A stretch of DNA of 64,000 nt from Albugo candida (taxonomy: Eukaryota; Oomycota; Peronosporomycetes; Albuginales), in contig JBDOQK010000026.1 of NCBI GenBank assembly GCA_040437565.1, positions 124,001 through 188,000 on the forward strand. The letters run 5' to 3'. This document shows, in pieces, positions 23,988-34,491 of the stretch. Below the pieces are notes generated by a model. The model was not told where the DNA came from, ran no database searches, and saw only the letters and a list, made by a program, of their open reading frames with translations. Within the stretch, counting starts at the first letter, position 1. The number at the start of each line of letters is the position of its first letter. A program made the translations under genes and the position numbers.

Positions 23988-24685
23988 ATGGTTTTACGTG
24001 CGGTGTGGAATGTCGCCAGCGCACTCTTATATCGGCGAGTGAATAAACAGAAAATTAAACCCGGACTAGGAATATTATATCCAGCTATATGGAAAGCACG
24101 CACCGGATTTCTCGATTGTGATATCAATTTGCATCTGAATAATGCCTCTTATTTATATAGCATGGAGCTGGCTCGATGGCACTTCTGCACGTAAGTCAAC
24201 TGGTAGATTATGAATACGAGTTTCGCTAATTTACGCTCAACAGAATCAATGGACTAACACAAACCGTTCTGAAAAACCGCTGCTTGTTTTTAGTGGCTTC
24301 ATCCTCAATCCGGTTCCGATATCCCATCCAGCCTTTTGGTGCATACGAAGTACACACTCAATTGGCACACTATGACGAACGATTTTCCTATTTTGTACAG
24401 CGATTTCATTGTCCGTCAACAGGAAAAATATTTGCAGAGGGCTTGTGTCGCATCATTATCAAGAAGCAAGGAAAAGACGTTCCGCCGGTTCAGCTCTGCG
24501 CCCAGATTGGAGTGGATCTTACTGCGATCAAAGCAGAGACGACTCCAGCCATTGTGCAAAAATTTTCTGACTGGGATAGAGTCTGTCAATCAGACATGGA
24601 AGACTTCAATCGACGGGAGATGGAAAATGCCTCCAAACGTAAGAAGAGATTTGTCGACATTTTCACTCGAAGCATCAACTTTTAA
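23988..24685 (+). CDS. THEM6: THEM6-type hotdog thioesterase-like protein
   Basis: Exons 23988-24190 and 24244-24685, separated by a 53-base GT-AG intron, give 214 residues. Human THEM6 has 208. The hotdog-fold core is visible in GFLDCDINLHLNNASYLYSMELARWHF, the helix carrying the conserved D-x-N-x-H-x-NN-x-Y of the 4HBT/THEM6 group, followed by FRYPIQPFGAYEV and GKIFAEGLCRIIIKK. A hydrophobic N-terminus (LRAVWNVASALLY) may act as a membrane anchor or presequence. An acyl-CoA thioesterase activity is expected from the family but has not been shown for THEM6 itself. The C-terminus is basic (NASKRKKRF). Confidence 0.8.
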
Positions 24686-24945
24686 CAACATTAGTGTAAT
24701 GTTTGCATGGAAAGAGCAGGGTTAGTGCATTTAAAAAGAAACACCATTTCATTGCTACTGATTGATTTTAATTCTAAGTGGTGAAATTCCAATTCAGTTA
24801 TTCCTCACAATATTGTCTTTCTAATCGCTTCACTAAGGGAAAAAATCCAGACTACCCTCCGACTTCTAGACCGTTTAAATAGCCATCAAGTGCCGTACCA
24901 TATAACACCGTCTGAAATTGTAGACACAAAACCCTGTGCTCGATA

Positions 24946-25503
24946 CTAAATAATTCGAGCTACTTTCGCAGGCACTACACGTGGATTTTCGGAGGTCAAT
25001 TTGCGCTTTGTAGCCAGCTTAAAATTGAATGTGCAATTGTGTTCTTCTGCGTAGCGATGGAGATTACAGAACTTAAATCCACAGTGACAGGTGACCGCCG
25101 TCAATCCAATCCGAGCCTTGCATTCCCAACATCGTCTTCTATTTTTTTGTATTGGAAAATTTGTATCAGGTGAGCCGCTTATTTCGATAGAAAAGACTTG
25201 ATGAGGCATAACTTTTGAGGCGGAATTTTGACTCAATTGCAAGCAATTTCTCCGGAAAATAGCAGCCGGGAGAGGCTCATTTGATAATCGATCCGTCAAG
25301 CCTTCAAGATTGTTTTCAATTGCCGATATTACTCCCATCGTCTCTTTCTTCGCTGAATGAGCGCAAGAGGAGCTAAGAGAAGCTCTTGATTCACCTGAAT
25401 TTGCTGATGAGAAAGGTGTAGTATTATCGTGTCCAAACGGAGTGGTCGACTTCGACTTCGAGGTAGAAGACGTTCCTGGTTCACTGGGTGCTGGAGGCGT
25501 CAT
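24946..25503 (-). CDS. AN1-type zinc-finger protein
   Basis: This is a 185-residue intron-less protein. Residues about 125-165 form a complete AN1 zinc finger: CWECKARIGLTAVTCHCG, then FKFCNLHRYAEEHNCTF, with the six Cys and two His ligands in register. The N-terminal 60 residues are Ser/Thr/Pro-rich with no A20 finger, unlike the plant SAP and animal ZFAND5/6 proteins that have A20 plus AN1. The C-terminal segment after the finger (LTSENPRVVPAKVARI) matches the usual AN1-protein tail. In other eukaryotes such proteins act in ubiquitin-linked stress responses. The role here is inference. Confidence 0.85.
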   Translation of the reverse strand: MTPPAPSEPGTSSTSKSKSTTPFGHDNTTPFSSANSGESRASLSSSCAHSAKKETMGVISAIENNLEGLTDRLSNEPLPAAIFRRNCLQLSQNSASKVMPHQVFSIEISGSPDTNFPIQKNRRRCWECKARIGLTAVTCHCGFKFCNLHRYAEEHNCTFNFKLATKRKLTSENPRVVPAKVARII

Positions 25504-26010
25504 CTTTGAGGCAAAATTGGAAATGTGTTCAAAAAAAAAACAGACTTTATATGATTCTATGTACCCTCTTCAATACAGGAAAAGAAATTGAAAAATGGAA
25601 ATTTTATTTCACTTTATAAAATGGTTATAACAGACGTATCATATGCATTCTGTCTGTTACTAAGGACGGGGTGGTTTGATTCGTTTTCGGAGTGTGATTA
25701 CGTTTACGCTGAGAAAACATAATCACTCTTTTCCTGCAGTTCGCGACTGCTCGAAAATTTCCTAGTATAACGCAAGCGGGCAACACAAAATCGTTACCGA
25801 GTGTCTCCAAAGTTGCACTTGGACTATACTCAATTGATTTACCCAAATATCGGAATATTGCTATCGATATAGTCGTGGGTTAAAAATTAGTTTTATCGAG
25901 CAGTCCGCTGAAATATATTTGGTAGACAGGGCGCCTAAACCCATCCATGCAATATTTATAACCAACATTCAAGTGGTCTTCTGTCAAATTGCTTCGTCAT
26001 GGTCCTTCGA
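25504..26010. other. Intergenic, no gene supported
   Basis: A short minus-strand open frame (25625-25846) starts at TTG and lacks an upstream ATG. I see no family match and do not call it. Confidence 0.4.
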
Positions 26011-28587
26011 TCATGTACACTCGATCACTTTTCCTATGTTCTTTCTGGCTAAATCGTTAGACTCCATGTTTCGAGAATTTATCAATTCAAACAAATGTTG
26101 TTCTTCTGTCGAGATGACATCTTCCGAAAGTCCACCGTATTCAACTGGAATGTTTTCCAAGGGAATTCGACTTTGTAAAGCTTCTAATATTTGCTTCTTG
26201 CCTCGAACGATGGTGACTTTTGTCTGCGTTACCTCATCCACCATTCCCTTTACTACATTCCAAATCATGCTAAACCAGGAAGGTACGTTGATGATGAAAA
26301 TATACGCACAGCGTTCAGGATAGTGCTTTTCCGTGATACTCGCAGCTTTGCGAACATACTCAATCGTTTCACCAGCAAAGTCACTGAATCCTATCCCTTG
26401 TACGTCCACCACAGATATACATTTTTTCATATCATCTTTCTCCACGACTTGCCACAGAAATTCAGTTACAAGCAAGTAATTATGCAAGAGATCGTCCAGC
26501 TGAATACCCGCACTTTTTAACGCTTTGAGGTTTATCTGACCGGGTTTCTCGTAATAAACAGGTTCTCCTTCCTTTCCTCGTTTGTGATAAAAATGTGGGT
26601 AATTTTGTTTGATGATTTCAAGGTACGGCCACGGACGCAGTAGGATCGAGTCCAGCTCCTCCTCTTTCCGCCAAGCCAAAGTCTGCTGATACCGTTCCAA
26701 CGCTCTTGCTGAATCACCCTTTGCTGCTATAACATAACGCTGTGGGGTTGACAGTGCAGATACGCCAGTGTGTTCGACCGATGGGTGAGATGTCGCACTG
26801 CCTAATACATCGGACTCGTCTTGGTTCGTGCTTTCCAAGCTCTGGTCCTCACATGGACGTTCAGACTTGTTTGCTTTTCTCGGTTTATCGGATGATGCTG
26901 TGTTCGATGTTGACCGTAACGCCAGCTTCTCTCGTGCGGTTTCCGAGATCAGTCGTTCAGGTTGAAATCGATAGTCAACCACAACAAGCTTCAGCGTACT
27001 ATTGGCTTGAGGTTCTTCTTCTTCGAGAGATGGGTGACCAAGTCGGGATGTCACCTGTGCAGGCATTCCAAAGAGGGACGACCAAGGATGATCCAAATGA
27101 ACTGCTGCATAAAAAGCAGGCAGTATCACTAGTATGAATACAAATATTTCTCGTCTCAAAAAAGTGTCCAGCCTTGAAGATTCTCCCATTGTGCTCAGTG
27201 AACCAAGTAGTACGTACGATAAGATGCAATATAGAGGGACAAAGACCTGGATCGGTATCAAACGGATAACTTTCACGCTCATATAAAACACGGACCTCCC
27301 AATTCCCTCTTTGACTTTGTGATTTCCTTTTATAATATCATCTTCATTGAACAGGGAAGATTTTGAAGTGGAAGGATCGAGCTGTGTCTGACGTCGGGGA
27401 CTGCGCAGTTTGTTTTGAGGTGAATCCTTCTCCACTAGCGAAAGTAGCTGTGGAGAAGGTTCACCGACAATTTTGAGTACGAGTTGACCAGGACCTTTCG
27501 ATAAGCTGTGGTGTATAATCGTCGCTTGATCCCAATTGATTCTTGAATTAACTTGGTTTGCTTGATTCGATTCGATGTGCGTAAGAAGGTATTCCTGTAA
27601 ACGATCTCTTGAGATGATGGCTTCCCACTGATTGGCCAAGCAAAGTACGATACGATTTTCATTGCTGTCAATGTCTACGCCCAAGGCCACTGCTCGTTTA
27701 AGGAACTGTTCATACGATGGCAAAACAATTTTCTGCGAGTATTCATATTGGGAAATAATTCTCTTTTGCATGCGTATCTGCTCAATTTTGGGACGATGTG
27801 GTGGAAGAATCGTAAATTTAAGCTCTGTACCTTTGCCATCGGAGCAGATATAGCCACCTGCGATTTGACTTGTATTTTTCTTGTAATTTGAAAGCTTCTT
27901 ATTGTACAAAGCAGTATGTCGACGTGATTCCAGAACAGCAATACTCACTTGATGATCACCATAAAAAACAGGGCTTTGTTTTACCTGAGTTGATTGATTA
28001 GATGCAGGTTGGGTTTCGGAGCTAGTTGCAGTACTAGTCGCCAAACCGGTTGCTTCTGATAAACTCGATAGCGAGTTTCTTCTCGAATCCTTTGCATAAG
28101 AGCAACGGTTGACCCGAAGAGATGCATTCACGTTATTTTTCACGATCTTCCCTTCTTTGTAAAATGCGACATACATTTCGCCAGAGCTTTGACGTGGACG
28201 TGGTCCAATGTAGCCTGTGATTCCACCAGTTTTATTGTTCCACACCCAGCCTCGTCGATTTACGAGAACGACCATATGCCCGTACTCCACAACATCTCCT
28301 ATTTCTCGCACATTCAGAGGGTCTAAGACCGTGAACTCGTCTTCCACAAACAAATGATCCAACTCGTCTCCCAGAGGTGGTACACACGATAATATTCCAT
28401 GTCGACCTTTTTTTTCATAATAACCGATTCCGAGTAACGAGCCCTTTGAGTCTGCTGTCGAGACTTTTGCAGCAATATTCGATCCGGAGAGATAAGATGA
28501 CGTAGCGTATAATCGGATTGTGCATCCATAACGCAGAATTGCGCTTTGATCATAGGTATCTTGCGATTCTGAAATCAGGAGCGCCAT
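26011..28587 (-). CDS. Membrane-anchored CRAL-TRIO (Sec14-like) domain protein
   Basis: This is an 858-residue intron-less frame. Residues about 620-820 form a Sec14/CRAL-TRIO lipid-binding domain: LAWRKEEELDSILLRPWPYL, then GEPVYYEKPGQINL, CISVVDVQGIGFSDF, YPERCAYIFIINVPSWFSMI and IPVEYGGLSED. Two hydrophobic spans lie near residues 435-460 (VKVIRLIPIQVFVPLYCILS) and 475-495 (FVFILVILPAFYAAVHL). They would place the lipid-binding domain on the cytosolic side of a membrane. The N-terminal 280 residues are predicted beta-rich (GWVWNNKTGGITGYIGPRP) and belong to no family I can name. Sec14 proteins exchange or present phosphoinositides and other lipids. The first 330 or so bases of the gene region are printed twice around the gap at 28791-28890. 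Confidence 0.8.
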   Translation of the reverse strand: MALLISESQDTYDQSAILRYGCTIRLYATSSYLSGSNIAAKVSTADSKGSLLGIGYYEKKGRHGILSCVPPLGDELDHLFVEDEFTVLDPLNVREIGDVVEYGHMVVLVNRRGWVWNNKTGGITGYIGPRPRQSSGEMYVAFYKEGKIVKNNVNASLRVNRCSYAKDSRRNSLSSLSEATGLATSTATSSETQPASNQSTQVKQSPVFYGDHQVSIAVLESRRHTALYNKKLSNYKKNTSQIAGGYICSDGKGTELKFTILPPHRPKIEQIRMQKRIISQYEYSQKIVLPSYEQFLKRAVALGVDIDSNENRIVLCLANQWEAIISRDRLQEYLLTHIESNQANQVNSRINWDQATIIHHSLSKGPGQLVLKIVGEPSPQLLSLVEKDSPQNKLRSPRRQTQLDPSTSKSSLFNEDDIIKGNHKVKEGIGRSVFYMSVKVIRLIPIQVFVPLYCILSYVLLGSLSTMGESSRLDTFLRREIFVFILVILPAFYAAVHLDHPWSSLFGMPAQVTSRLGHPSLEEEEPQANSTLKLVVVDYRFQPERLISETAREKLALRSTSNTASSDKPRKANKSERPCEDQSLESTNQDESDVLGSATSHPSVEHTGVSALSTPQRYVIAAKGDSARALERYQQTLAWRKEEELDSILLRPWPYLEIIKQNYPHFYHKRGKEGEPVYYEKPGQINLKALKSAGIQLDDLLHNYLLVTEFLWQVVEKDDMKKCISVVDVQGIGFSDFAGETIEYVRKAASITEKHYPERCAYIFIINVPSWFSMIWNVVKGMVDEVTQTKVTIVRGKKQILEALQSRIPLENIPVEYGGLSEDVISTEEQHLFELINSRNMESNDLARKNIGKVIECT

Positions 28588-28790
28588 CTACAGCACAAAT
28601 GTTGATGAGACACGAAGGCTCTCTAGCACAAACAACGTACGGGGTTCCACTGCCACACCTGGACTTGCTTTATTGGTGGAAAATACGATAGCTTTCCCAC
28701 AGTACACACGTGTCAACGTGGATGACAGTCGACGGTGGCACGCACACACCAAATGGGTAGGGTGCACATAAAATGAAGGATGGGTTATTG

Positions 28791-28890
28791 NNNNNNNNNN
28801 NNNNNNNNNNNNNNNNNNNNNNNNNNNNNNNNNNNNNNNNNNNNNNNNNNNNNNNNNNNNNNNNNNNNNNNNNNNNNNNNNNNNNNNNNN
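28791..28890. other. Assembly gap with overlapping ends
   Basis: One hundred Ns. Bases 28461-28790 recur at 28891-29220 (about 330 bases), including the start of the Sec14-domain gene, which is therefore not truly duplicated. Confidence 0.92.
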
Positions 28891-29337
28891 AGACTTTTGC
28901 AGCAATATTCGATCCGGAGAGATAAGATGACGTAGCGTATAATCGGATTGTGCATCCATAACGCAGAATTGCGCTTTGATCATAGGTATCTTGCGATTCT
29001 GAAATCAGGAGCGCCATCTACAGCACAAATGTTGATGAGACACGAAGGCTCTCTAGCACAAACAACGTACGGGGTTCCACTGCCACACCTGGACTTGCTT
29101 TATTGGTGGAAAATACGATAGCTTTCCCACAGTACACACGTGTCAACGTGGATGACAGTCGACGGTGGCACGCACACACCAAATGGGTAGGGTGCACATA
29201 AAATGAAGGATGGGTTATTGGTGAAAAATCAGTATCATGTCAGTGAAGCACTAGCTCATCTATTTCTTATCTCTGCGTGCTGATGACAACACTTTCTAAT
29301 ATAAGGAAGAGCGCGATCGACGACGCTTGTACATGGC

Positions 29338-30747
29338 TTAATCCTTCTCTCGTAGATGAGACAGCTGCGGCAAAAACTTGCACGCAAATTTCTTTGAGTT
29401 TTGTTCAACTTTCTCGATCGCTTTTTCCAGGTTAATGAACAGCAACTCTTTCGTTTCTCCCTCCAGGATATGCTCACGGGTCGCAGACTTTGATATGTAC
29501 TCCAGGACCGATGCATGGGCTTTCAAAAGGTCGATAAAATCGATATCAGGGCTCTTTCCGGTCATATGTGAATGATATAAAAACGGGAAGTGGGCAAAAC
29601 GATGCCACTTTCCTCTCCTAAGGTCCAAAGGACGTCTCAGTGAAATAAATTCGCGATTGCCCGTCATTGACGCAGTCTCGACGGCTGCATCATTACTGCA
29701 GCCCCAATTTGGCTCGATTTTCGATTCGGAATATGAGTTTGAATTTGATTGTTGGGAATTTAAGGCTTGAATGATATATCCTTGCTGTATGACTCGCTCA
29801 TATCGACACTGACATTTCAGTTTAGGCCATGTGCCTTCGACTTCAAACCCATGCCCAGTCGTGTATACAAAGTAAAAAATATTCGGGCTTTCTCGGATCC
29901 ATATGTTTTCTTCGGCGGCACCTTTTGTCGACAAAGAATACAGGGCAGTATCTTGCTCAGAATTGCCTGGCCGTATCCACCTGTCCACAGCCAGTTTGAA
30001 TGTATCTAAAGAATCAACCTTCCACTGATCAAGGTGTGCATCAAAAGAAGCATTGCTACGTATAACTGTTCCCACTACAGATACAGCGGCACGAAGCAGG
30101 GCGACGACCGCAGATTGATAAGGATAAGCTGTGCTCGCCGTCAAAGTGCCATGCAGTGGGCTTTCGAGAAATGTAATCGACTCGATCCAATCACGTCCTC
30201 CATCATAAAAAGGATGCGTCTTGTCAACCATAGATTTTACTTCATCGCCACTGAGTACGGCACCGTAGGCTAGCAGGTGGGATAGCATCCGCACAGTTGA
30301 GCCACCCATACTGTGCCCTATGAAGTGAACTTTGTAAATGCTCCCAAAGGCATCTTTTTCTCCCCACTTCGGATAGAGTCCTTCATACTTTCTTCCCAGC
30401 TGGTTGTGCATATATTTATTCGCGTGACCTTGACCATAATCCACTTGGCCACCCTTTACCGCAGCATACAACTCACAAGCCCGATCCCAATTGCTCGAGA
30501 ATGGTCCTATATTCGCAACATACACTTCATGACCTGCCTTAGCAAGCATTTGTGCATAATCACCGTGTTCTTTCCCCCAATATGGATAATCTGGAAAAAC
30601 TTCGCGCTCCCATCCTATCAATCCATGGACCAATACGATTGGATAGGCGGGAATCTCGTTATATTGATGGTGTGCAATCGATTTGGAACCACTGACGAAC
30701 TTGTGGCTACAAAGAACTACCCACACAAAGCTGATCAACAGCGACAT
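29338..30747 (-). CDS. Secreted lipase A, bacterial family I.5 type
   Basis: A 469-residue intron-less protein with an N-terminal signal peptide (MSLLISFVWVVLCSHKFVSG). The body resembles the Geobacillus/Staphylococcus triacylglycerol lipases of bacterial family I.5/I.6: PIVLVHGLIGWEREVFP (oxyanion HG), YWGKEHGDYAQML, GPFSSNWDRACELYAAVKGG and VDYGQGHANKYMHNQLGRKY. The nucleophile elbow GHSMGG is near residue 147, and LESPLHGT and HLDQWKVDS follow. The catalytic Asp candidate is in CSNDAAVET and the His in YHSHMTG. The two Asp and two His that bind zinc in the bacterial enzymes have clear counterparts (NWDRA, GQGHANKYMH, LDQW). It would hydrolyse triacylglycerols outside the cell. It is the first of four copies in this window, all on the minus strand. 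Confidence 0.88.
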   Translation of the reverse strand: MSLLISFVWVVLCSHKFVSGSKSIAHHQYNEIPAYPIVLVHGLIGWEREVFPDYPYWGKEHGDYAQMLAKAGHEVYVANIGPFSSNWDRACELYAAVKGGQVDYGQGHANKYMHNQLGRKYEGLYPKWGEKDAFGSIYKVHFIGHSMGGSTVRMLSHLLAYGAVLSGDEVKSMVDKTHPFYDGGRDWIESITFLESPLHGTLTASTAYPYQSAVVALLRAAVSVVGTVIRSNASFDAHLDQWKVDSLDTFKLAVDRWIRPGNSEQDTALYSLSTKGAAEENIWIRESPNIFYFVYTTGHGFEVEGTWPKLKCQCRYERVIQQGYIIQALNSQQSNSNSYSESKIEPNWGCSNDAAVETASMTGNREFISLRRPLDLRRGKWHRFAHFPFLYHSHMTGKSPDIDFIDLLKAHASVLEYISKSATREHILEGETKELLFINLEKAIEKVEQNSKKFACKFLPQLSHLREKD

Positions 30748-32721
30748 CTACCGGAAATCGTGAATTATGAAATATGTGTCATATAATACAAGTCAAATAG
30801 ACGATCAGACATGACGAGTACAACTAAACACCAATGTTAAAAGAGTGCCAGTTTATGATGATGTGGTTGGTGGGTAATGGAATCTCAACAATCGATTGTT
30901 GCTATTTAGCTAACAATTAAACCAAAGAGGACTTTTTTATGCATCCAAGAGCATCATCATAACCCTTCTACTTTAATTTATTTATCAACGATACCTCGAA
31001 AGTTTTCCGGTTTTTAGAAAAGATATAAAATTTGATCTCCAACATAAGATCAGGGAGTGAATAATCATGAATGGATGCGTCAGCGTGTTTCTGTCAATAC
31101 TTGATTGCTAACAAATAGAGTATGACAAGAGCAAGAACTTGTCAACTTGAATAATACTGGTCCGCTGAACGGACCACCTGACTGATAAAAAACAAAATAA
31201 TTTATTCGGTGCTGCAGTGTCTAGCCGTTGCCCGACATCAAAACGGGTAACTGTGCATAATTGCCTCATGTTCAAATTGTAGTGATTTTAGCTAATACAT
31301 CTAATTATTCCCGAGGCCAGGGAGTCATTTGTCGTAGCGCAGGCAGATGGGTCTCGTCGATACCTTTTCAATGAATCACCCCATACCCAAAATATTCCTG
31401 CGCGTACCATAAACTGATGCTTGATTGCAAAACGTTTTAAAATCGAATAATTGATTCGGTCTACTGTAACTAATCCTTCTTCCGTTTGATACAACGTAAT
31501 CCGCATAACTGGGAAAAATATTTGGATCAGTGCATTCATGATAAAGATTCCTTATTGAACGATTGGTTACTGGGAGCCTCGATACTCAAAGAATCACGAT
31601 GTGAATACCTCTGTGACATTATTGCACCTGCAATTTTCGACCTGACTTGCACGGGCTCAAATACTTAATTCTTTGTTGGCTTCAAACATTAGATGATTAT
31701 AGGAATGAATTGCATGATTGAAAGGCTTCCAATCCAATCGTTTTAATCGTTGCGACTTGGTGCAACATTGAAGTTCGATATAATGCTGCATCGATACACA
31801 TTACCTTGGCATTTGTCACAGGTGAGTACTATACACTCTGGCTCACAGACTAACAACACTTTTTCAGCCATCCTTTGGTGAGTGTGCTAATGGAAAAGAC
31901 AAGAAAACATGCTTCAACTGGCACCTTACAGTATCAAGCACGTGAAAGCACTGTGGCATGAAGAAATTGCGTTTCGATTGACGAGAATAGAATTTCTTTT
32001 TTATATCTCTACGAGAACTGCTTGCTACTGTTTGGAGTAGGAAAACAGCACTTCTTTAAAAGCAGAGGAGGTCATGAACGATTAATAAGGTATTCCGGTT
32101 GAATTCTTCTTAAAATCAGTCAATCGGTAGGCTCGGCTACGCTACCGTGTTGAATACTGTTTGGGTACTATCGCAAGCTTTCCTATAGATTCAATGTCGG
32201 AAGGTGTTCAGGACGTTTTACATTGCGAGGATTTGATGATATCTCCTTTGGGAGCTTTATGCACCTTCCGTTGGAGCTAATCCCGGCGCGAAGATTTTGT
32301 AACGACTTCAAACAAGAAACGAATCTGCCACATGAGGGAAATGCAACCGAAGGCAAGTTTATAGGAAGAGAAAGATAGCGAGCATTCATAATAAACGCAC
32401 TTCTACATTTGCCACTTATCATCGGTTAATTTATTCTCTACGCTTCTGATGTCTAATATTCACAGCCCACTTTGTGAGTTCTTCCAAGGAACAGCATGCA
32501 GTATTGAAACGAGTTTTGTAAGGCTGCATGCTCAGAGCGTTATTTCTCATATATGAAATAAGACGACGCACAAAATTAACGCGTAAGATATTGGTGTGAT
32601 CGCAGTGAATTTGTATTATATTTATAATAAAGCACTAGATCCGTCTACTGCCTGCTTCTATGCTAAAACCGCACACATTCTGATCCAGTAAGTCTAGCTA
32701 TGGATATGCGGTGTGAAAAGA
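30748..32721. other. Intergenic between lipases A and B
   Basis: No gene is supported. A minus-strand ATG frame of 83 codons (31288-31539) and a 79-codon frame (32183-32422) match no known family. An intron-like GTGAGT...TTTTCAG stretch lies near 31820-31870 but joins only tiny frames. Confidence 0.4.
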
Positions 32722-34206
32722 TTACTTTTCATACTGTTCAACAGCCGACCGCGGTAGAAACTTACAAACAAATTTAGCTGATTCTTTTTTGACTTGATCG
32801 ATCGCTTCTATCAGTTGAAGAATGACTTCCTTACCTTCGATCGCTTGTTTTGGTTGAAGATTGACTTTCTTACCTTCGATCGCTTGTTTCGGTTGAAGAT
32901 TGATTTCATTACCTTCGACCGCAACCAGCGGCAAGTTGTACAGTAGCCATGAGTGGGCTTTCAGAAGGTTGATGGGATTAACATCACGGCACCTTCCGGT
33001 CATATGTGCATGATATAAGAACGGGAAATGAGCAAAATAGTACCACTTTCCTCGCTCAAGCTTCAGAGATTCTTTAAGCTCGGTAACTACGTGATCACCC
33101 GCCATTGACTTTGTCTCCACGAGTCCATCATTACTACAGCCCCATTTTCCTCCAGCTTCCGAGCCTGAACTTGTTGGCGATTTTGATGTTGATGTCGATT
33201 TCGCTTTGGATTTTAATTCTGAATTTTGAGGTTTCAAACAGCAAAATAGACTCGCCTGCAATATGACTCGCTCGGGGCATTTCATTTTGGACCAGATGCC
33301 TTTCATTTCAATATCATGCCCAGTTGTGTACAAGAAATAATAAACTTCCTTGCTTTCCTTGATCCATTCGTTCTCTTTTGCGGCACCTTTCGTCGTCAAA
33401 GAGTAAAAGGCTGTATCTTTATAGGAATTCCCTGGCAGCGCCCACCTCCTCAAGGCCTTTTTAAAAGTACCCCATGAATTGATTTTCCACTGGTCAAGAT
33501 GCAAATCAATGGAAGGCTTCCTAAAAAGTGTCTTATATAAAGATGCACTGGCACGAATGATGGGGATTAGCACTGCTTGTACAGGATAGAGCTTGTTCGA
33601 CAACACAGTACCATGCAATGGGCTCTCCAGAAATGTAATAGACTCGATCCAATCGCGTCCTCCAGCGTAAAACGGATGCGTATTCTCTACCATTGAGCTT
33701 ATTCCGCCTTTACTGCCTTTGGCACCAAAAGCCAGCAGGTGGGATAGCATCCGCACAGTCGGGCCACCCATACTGTGCGCGATAAAGTGAACTTTCTTAA
33801 TCTTTCCTGGCTCTTCTTCTCCCCACTGTGGATAGAGTCCTTTATACGTCCGTCCCAGCTGTTTGTGTTTGAATTTCCTCGCGTGACCCTGACCATAATC
33901 CACTTGTCCACCCTTCACCACAGCATACAACTCACATGCCCGATCCCAATTGCTCGAGAGTGGACCTATTGTAGCAGTATGCACTTCATAACCTGCTTCT
34001 TTAAGCGAGCTTTCGTAATCATGGTGTTCTTTCCCCCAATATTTGTACGTCGGAAAAGTTTCCCGATCCCATCCTAGTAATCCATGGACCAATATGATTG
34101 GGAATTTCTGGTCGTCGCTATTCAGGTCACGTACAGGCGACCCGGAAGCACTCAGGAAGGGATGGCTGCAAAATGCTACCCGCGCAAAGAAGATACACAG
34201 TCGCAT
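32722..34206 (-). CDS. Secreted lipase B, bacterial family I.5 type
   Basis: About 494 residues from the ATG at 34206, which starts a good signal peptide (MRLCIFFARVAFCSHPFLSA). The open frame extends upstream only through a TTG. It is a paralogue of lipase A with the same landmarks: PIILVHGLLGWDRETFP, GPLSSNWDRACELYAVVKGG, VDYGQGHARKFKH, AHSMGGPTVRML (nucleophile Ser), LESPLHGT, HLDQWKINS, WGCSNDGLVETKSM (Asp) and YHAHMTGRC (His). Two features are its own: a Ser/Lys/Thr linker (SKAKSTSTSKSPTSSGSEAG) before the Asp motif, and a C-terminal run of about three 14-residue repeats of the form NLQPKQAIEGKKV. Spacing between A and B suggests an old tandem duplication. Confidence 0.87.
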   Translation of the reverse strand: MRLCIFFARVAFCSHPFLSASGSPVRDLNSDDQKFPIILVHGLLGWDRETFPTYKYWGKEHHDYESSLKEAGYEVHTATIGPLSSNWDRACELYAVVKGGQVDYGQGHARKFKHKQLGRTYKGLYPQWGEEEPGKIKKVHFIAHSMGGPTVRMLSHLLAFGAKGSKGGISSMVENTHPFYAGGRDWIESITFLESPLHGTVLSNKLYPVQAVLIPIIRASASLYKTLFRKPSIDLHLDQWKINSWGTFKKALRRWALPGNSYKDTAFYSLTTKGAAKENEWIKESKEVYYFLYTTGHDIEMKGIWSKMKCPERVILQASLFCCLKPQNSELKSKAKSTSTSKSPTSSGSEAGGKWGCSNDGLVETKSMAGDHVVTELKESLKLERGKWYYFAHFPFLYHAHMTGRCRDVNPINLLKAHSWLLYNLPLVAVEGNEINLQPKQAIEGKKVNLQPKQAIEGKEVILQLIEAIDQVKKESAKFVCKFLPRSAVEQYEK

Positions 34207-34491
34207 CTGCCAGGAAATTTGAGAATGTGGCTGGATTGGACACGTCCGCAGGTGCAATCAGACGTCAGGATGACAACTAGACACCAATGTTTAAGAAGCT
34301 GCCACTTTGTAATGATGTATTGGTGGTATTGGAATCAAACACTGTATTTTTGCGATTTGTTGGAGAATTCAAGTAAGAGGGCTTTTCTATGCAGTAAATC
34401 ATGCTAGAACGTCATGTTGTCTACCGATTTTAATGGAGCTGATCACGACACTTCGAAAACTTGCTGGATTTATAGAAAATATAACTTTTAA
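34207..34491. promoter_or_regulatory. Upstream region of lipase B
   Basis: This non-coding stretch between lipase B and the MITE shares short similar strings with the upstream region of lipase A (for example agtgctgccacttt-like and ttggtgg segments), consistent with common origin. No specific element is called. Confidence 0.3.

Noticed and set aside
25625-25846. Minus-strand 73-codon frame upstream of the AN1 gene
   Set aside because: It begins at TTG, has no suitable ATG for most of its length and has no family match.
28891-29220. Apparent second start of the Sec14-domain gene
   Set aside because: It is an exact contig-end overlap across the N gap.
31288-31539. Minus-strand 83-codon ATG frame between lipases A and B
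   Set aside because: It has no domain, and I found no convincing splice partner.
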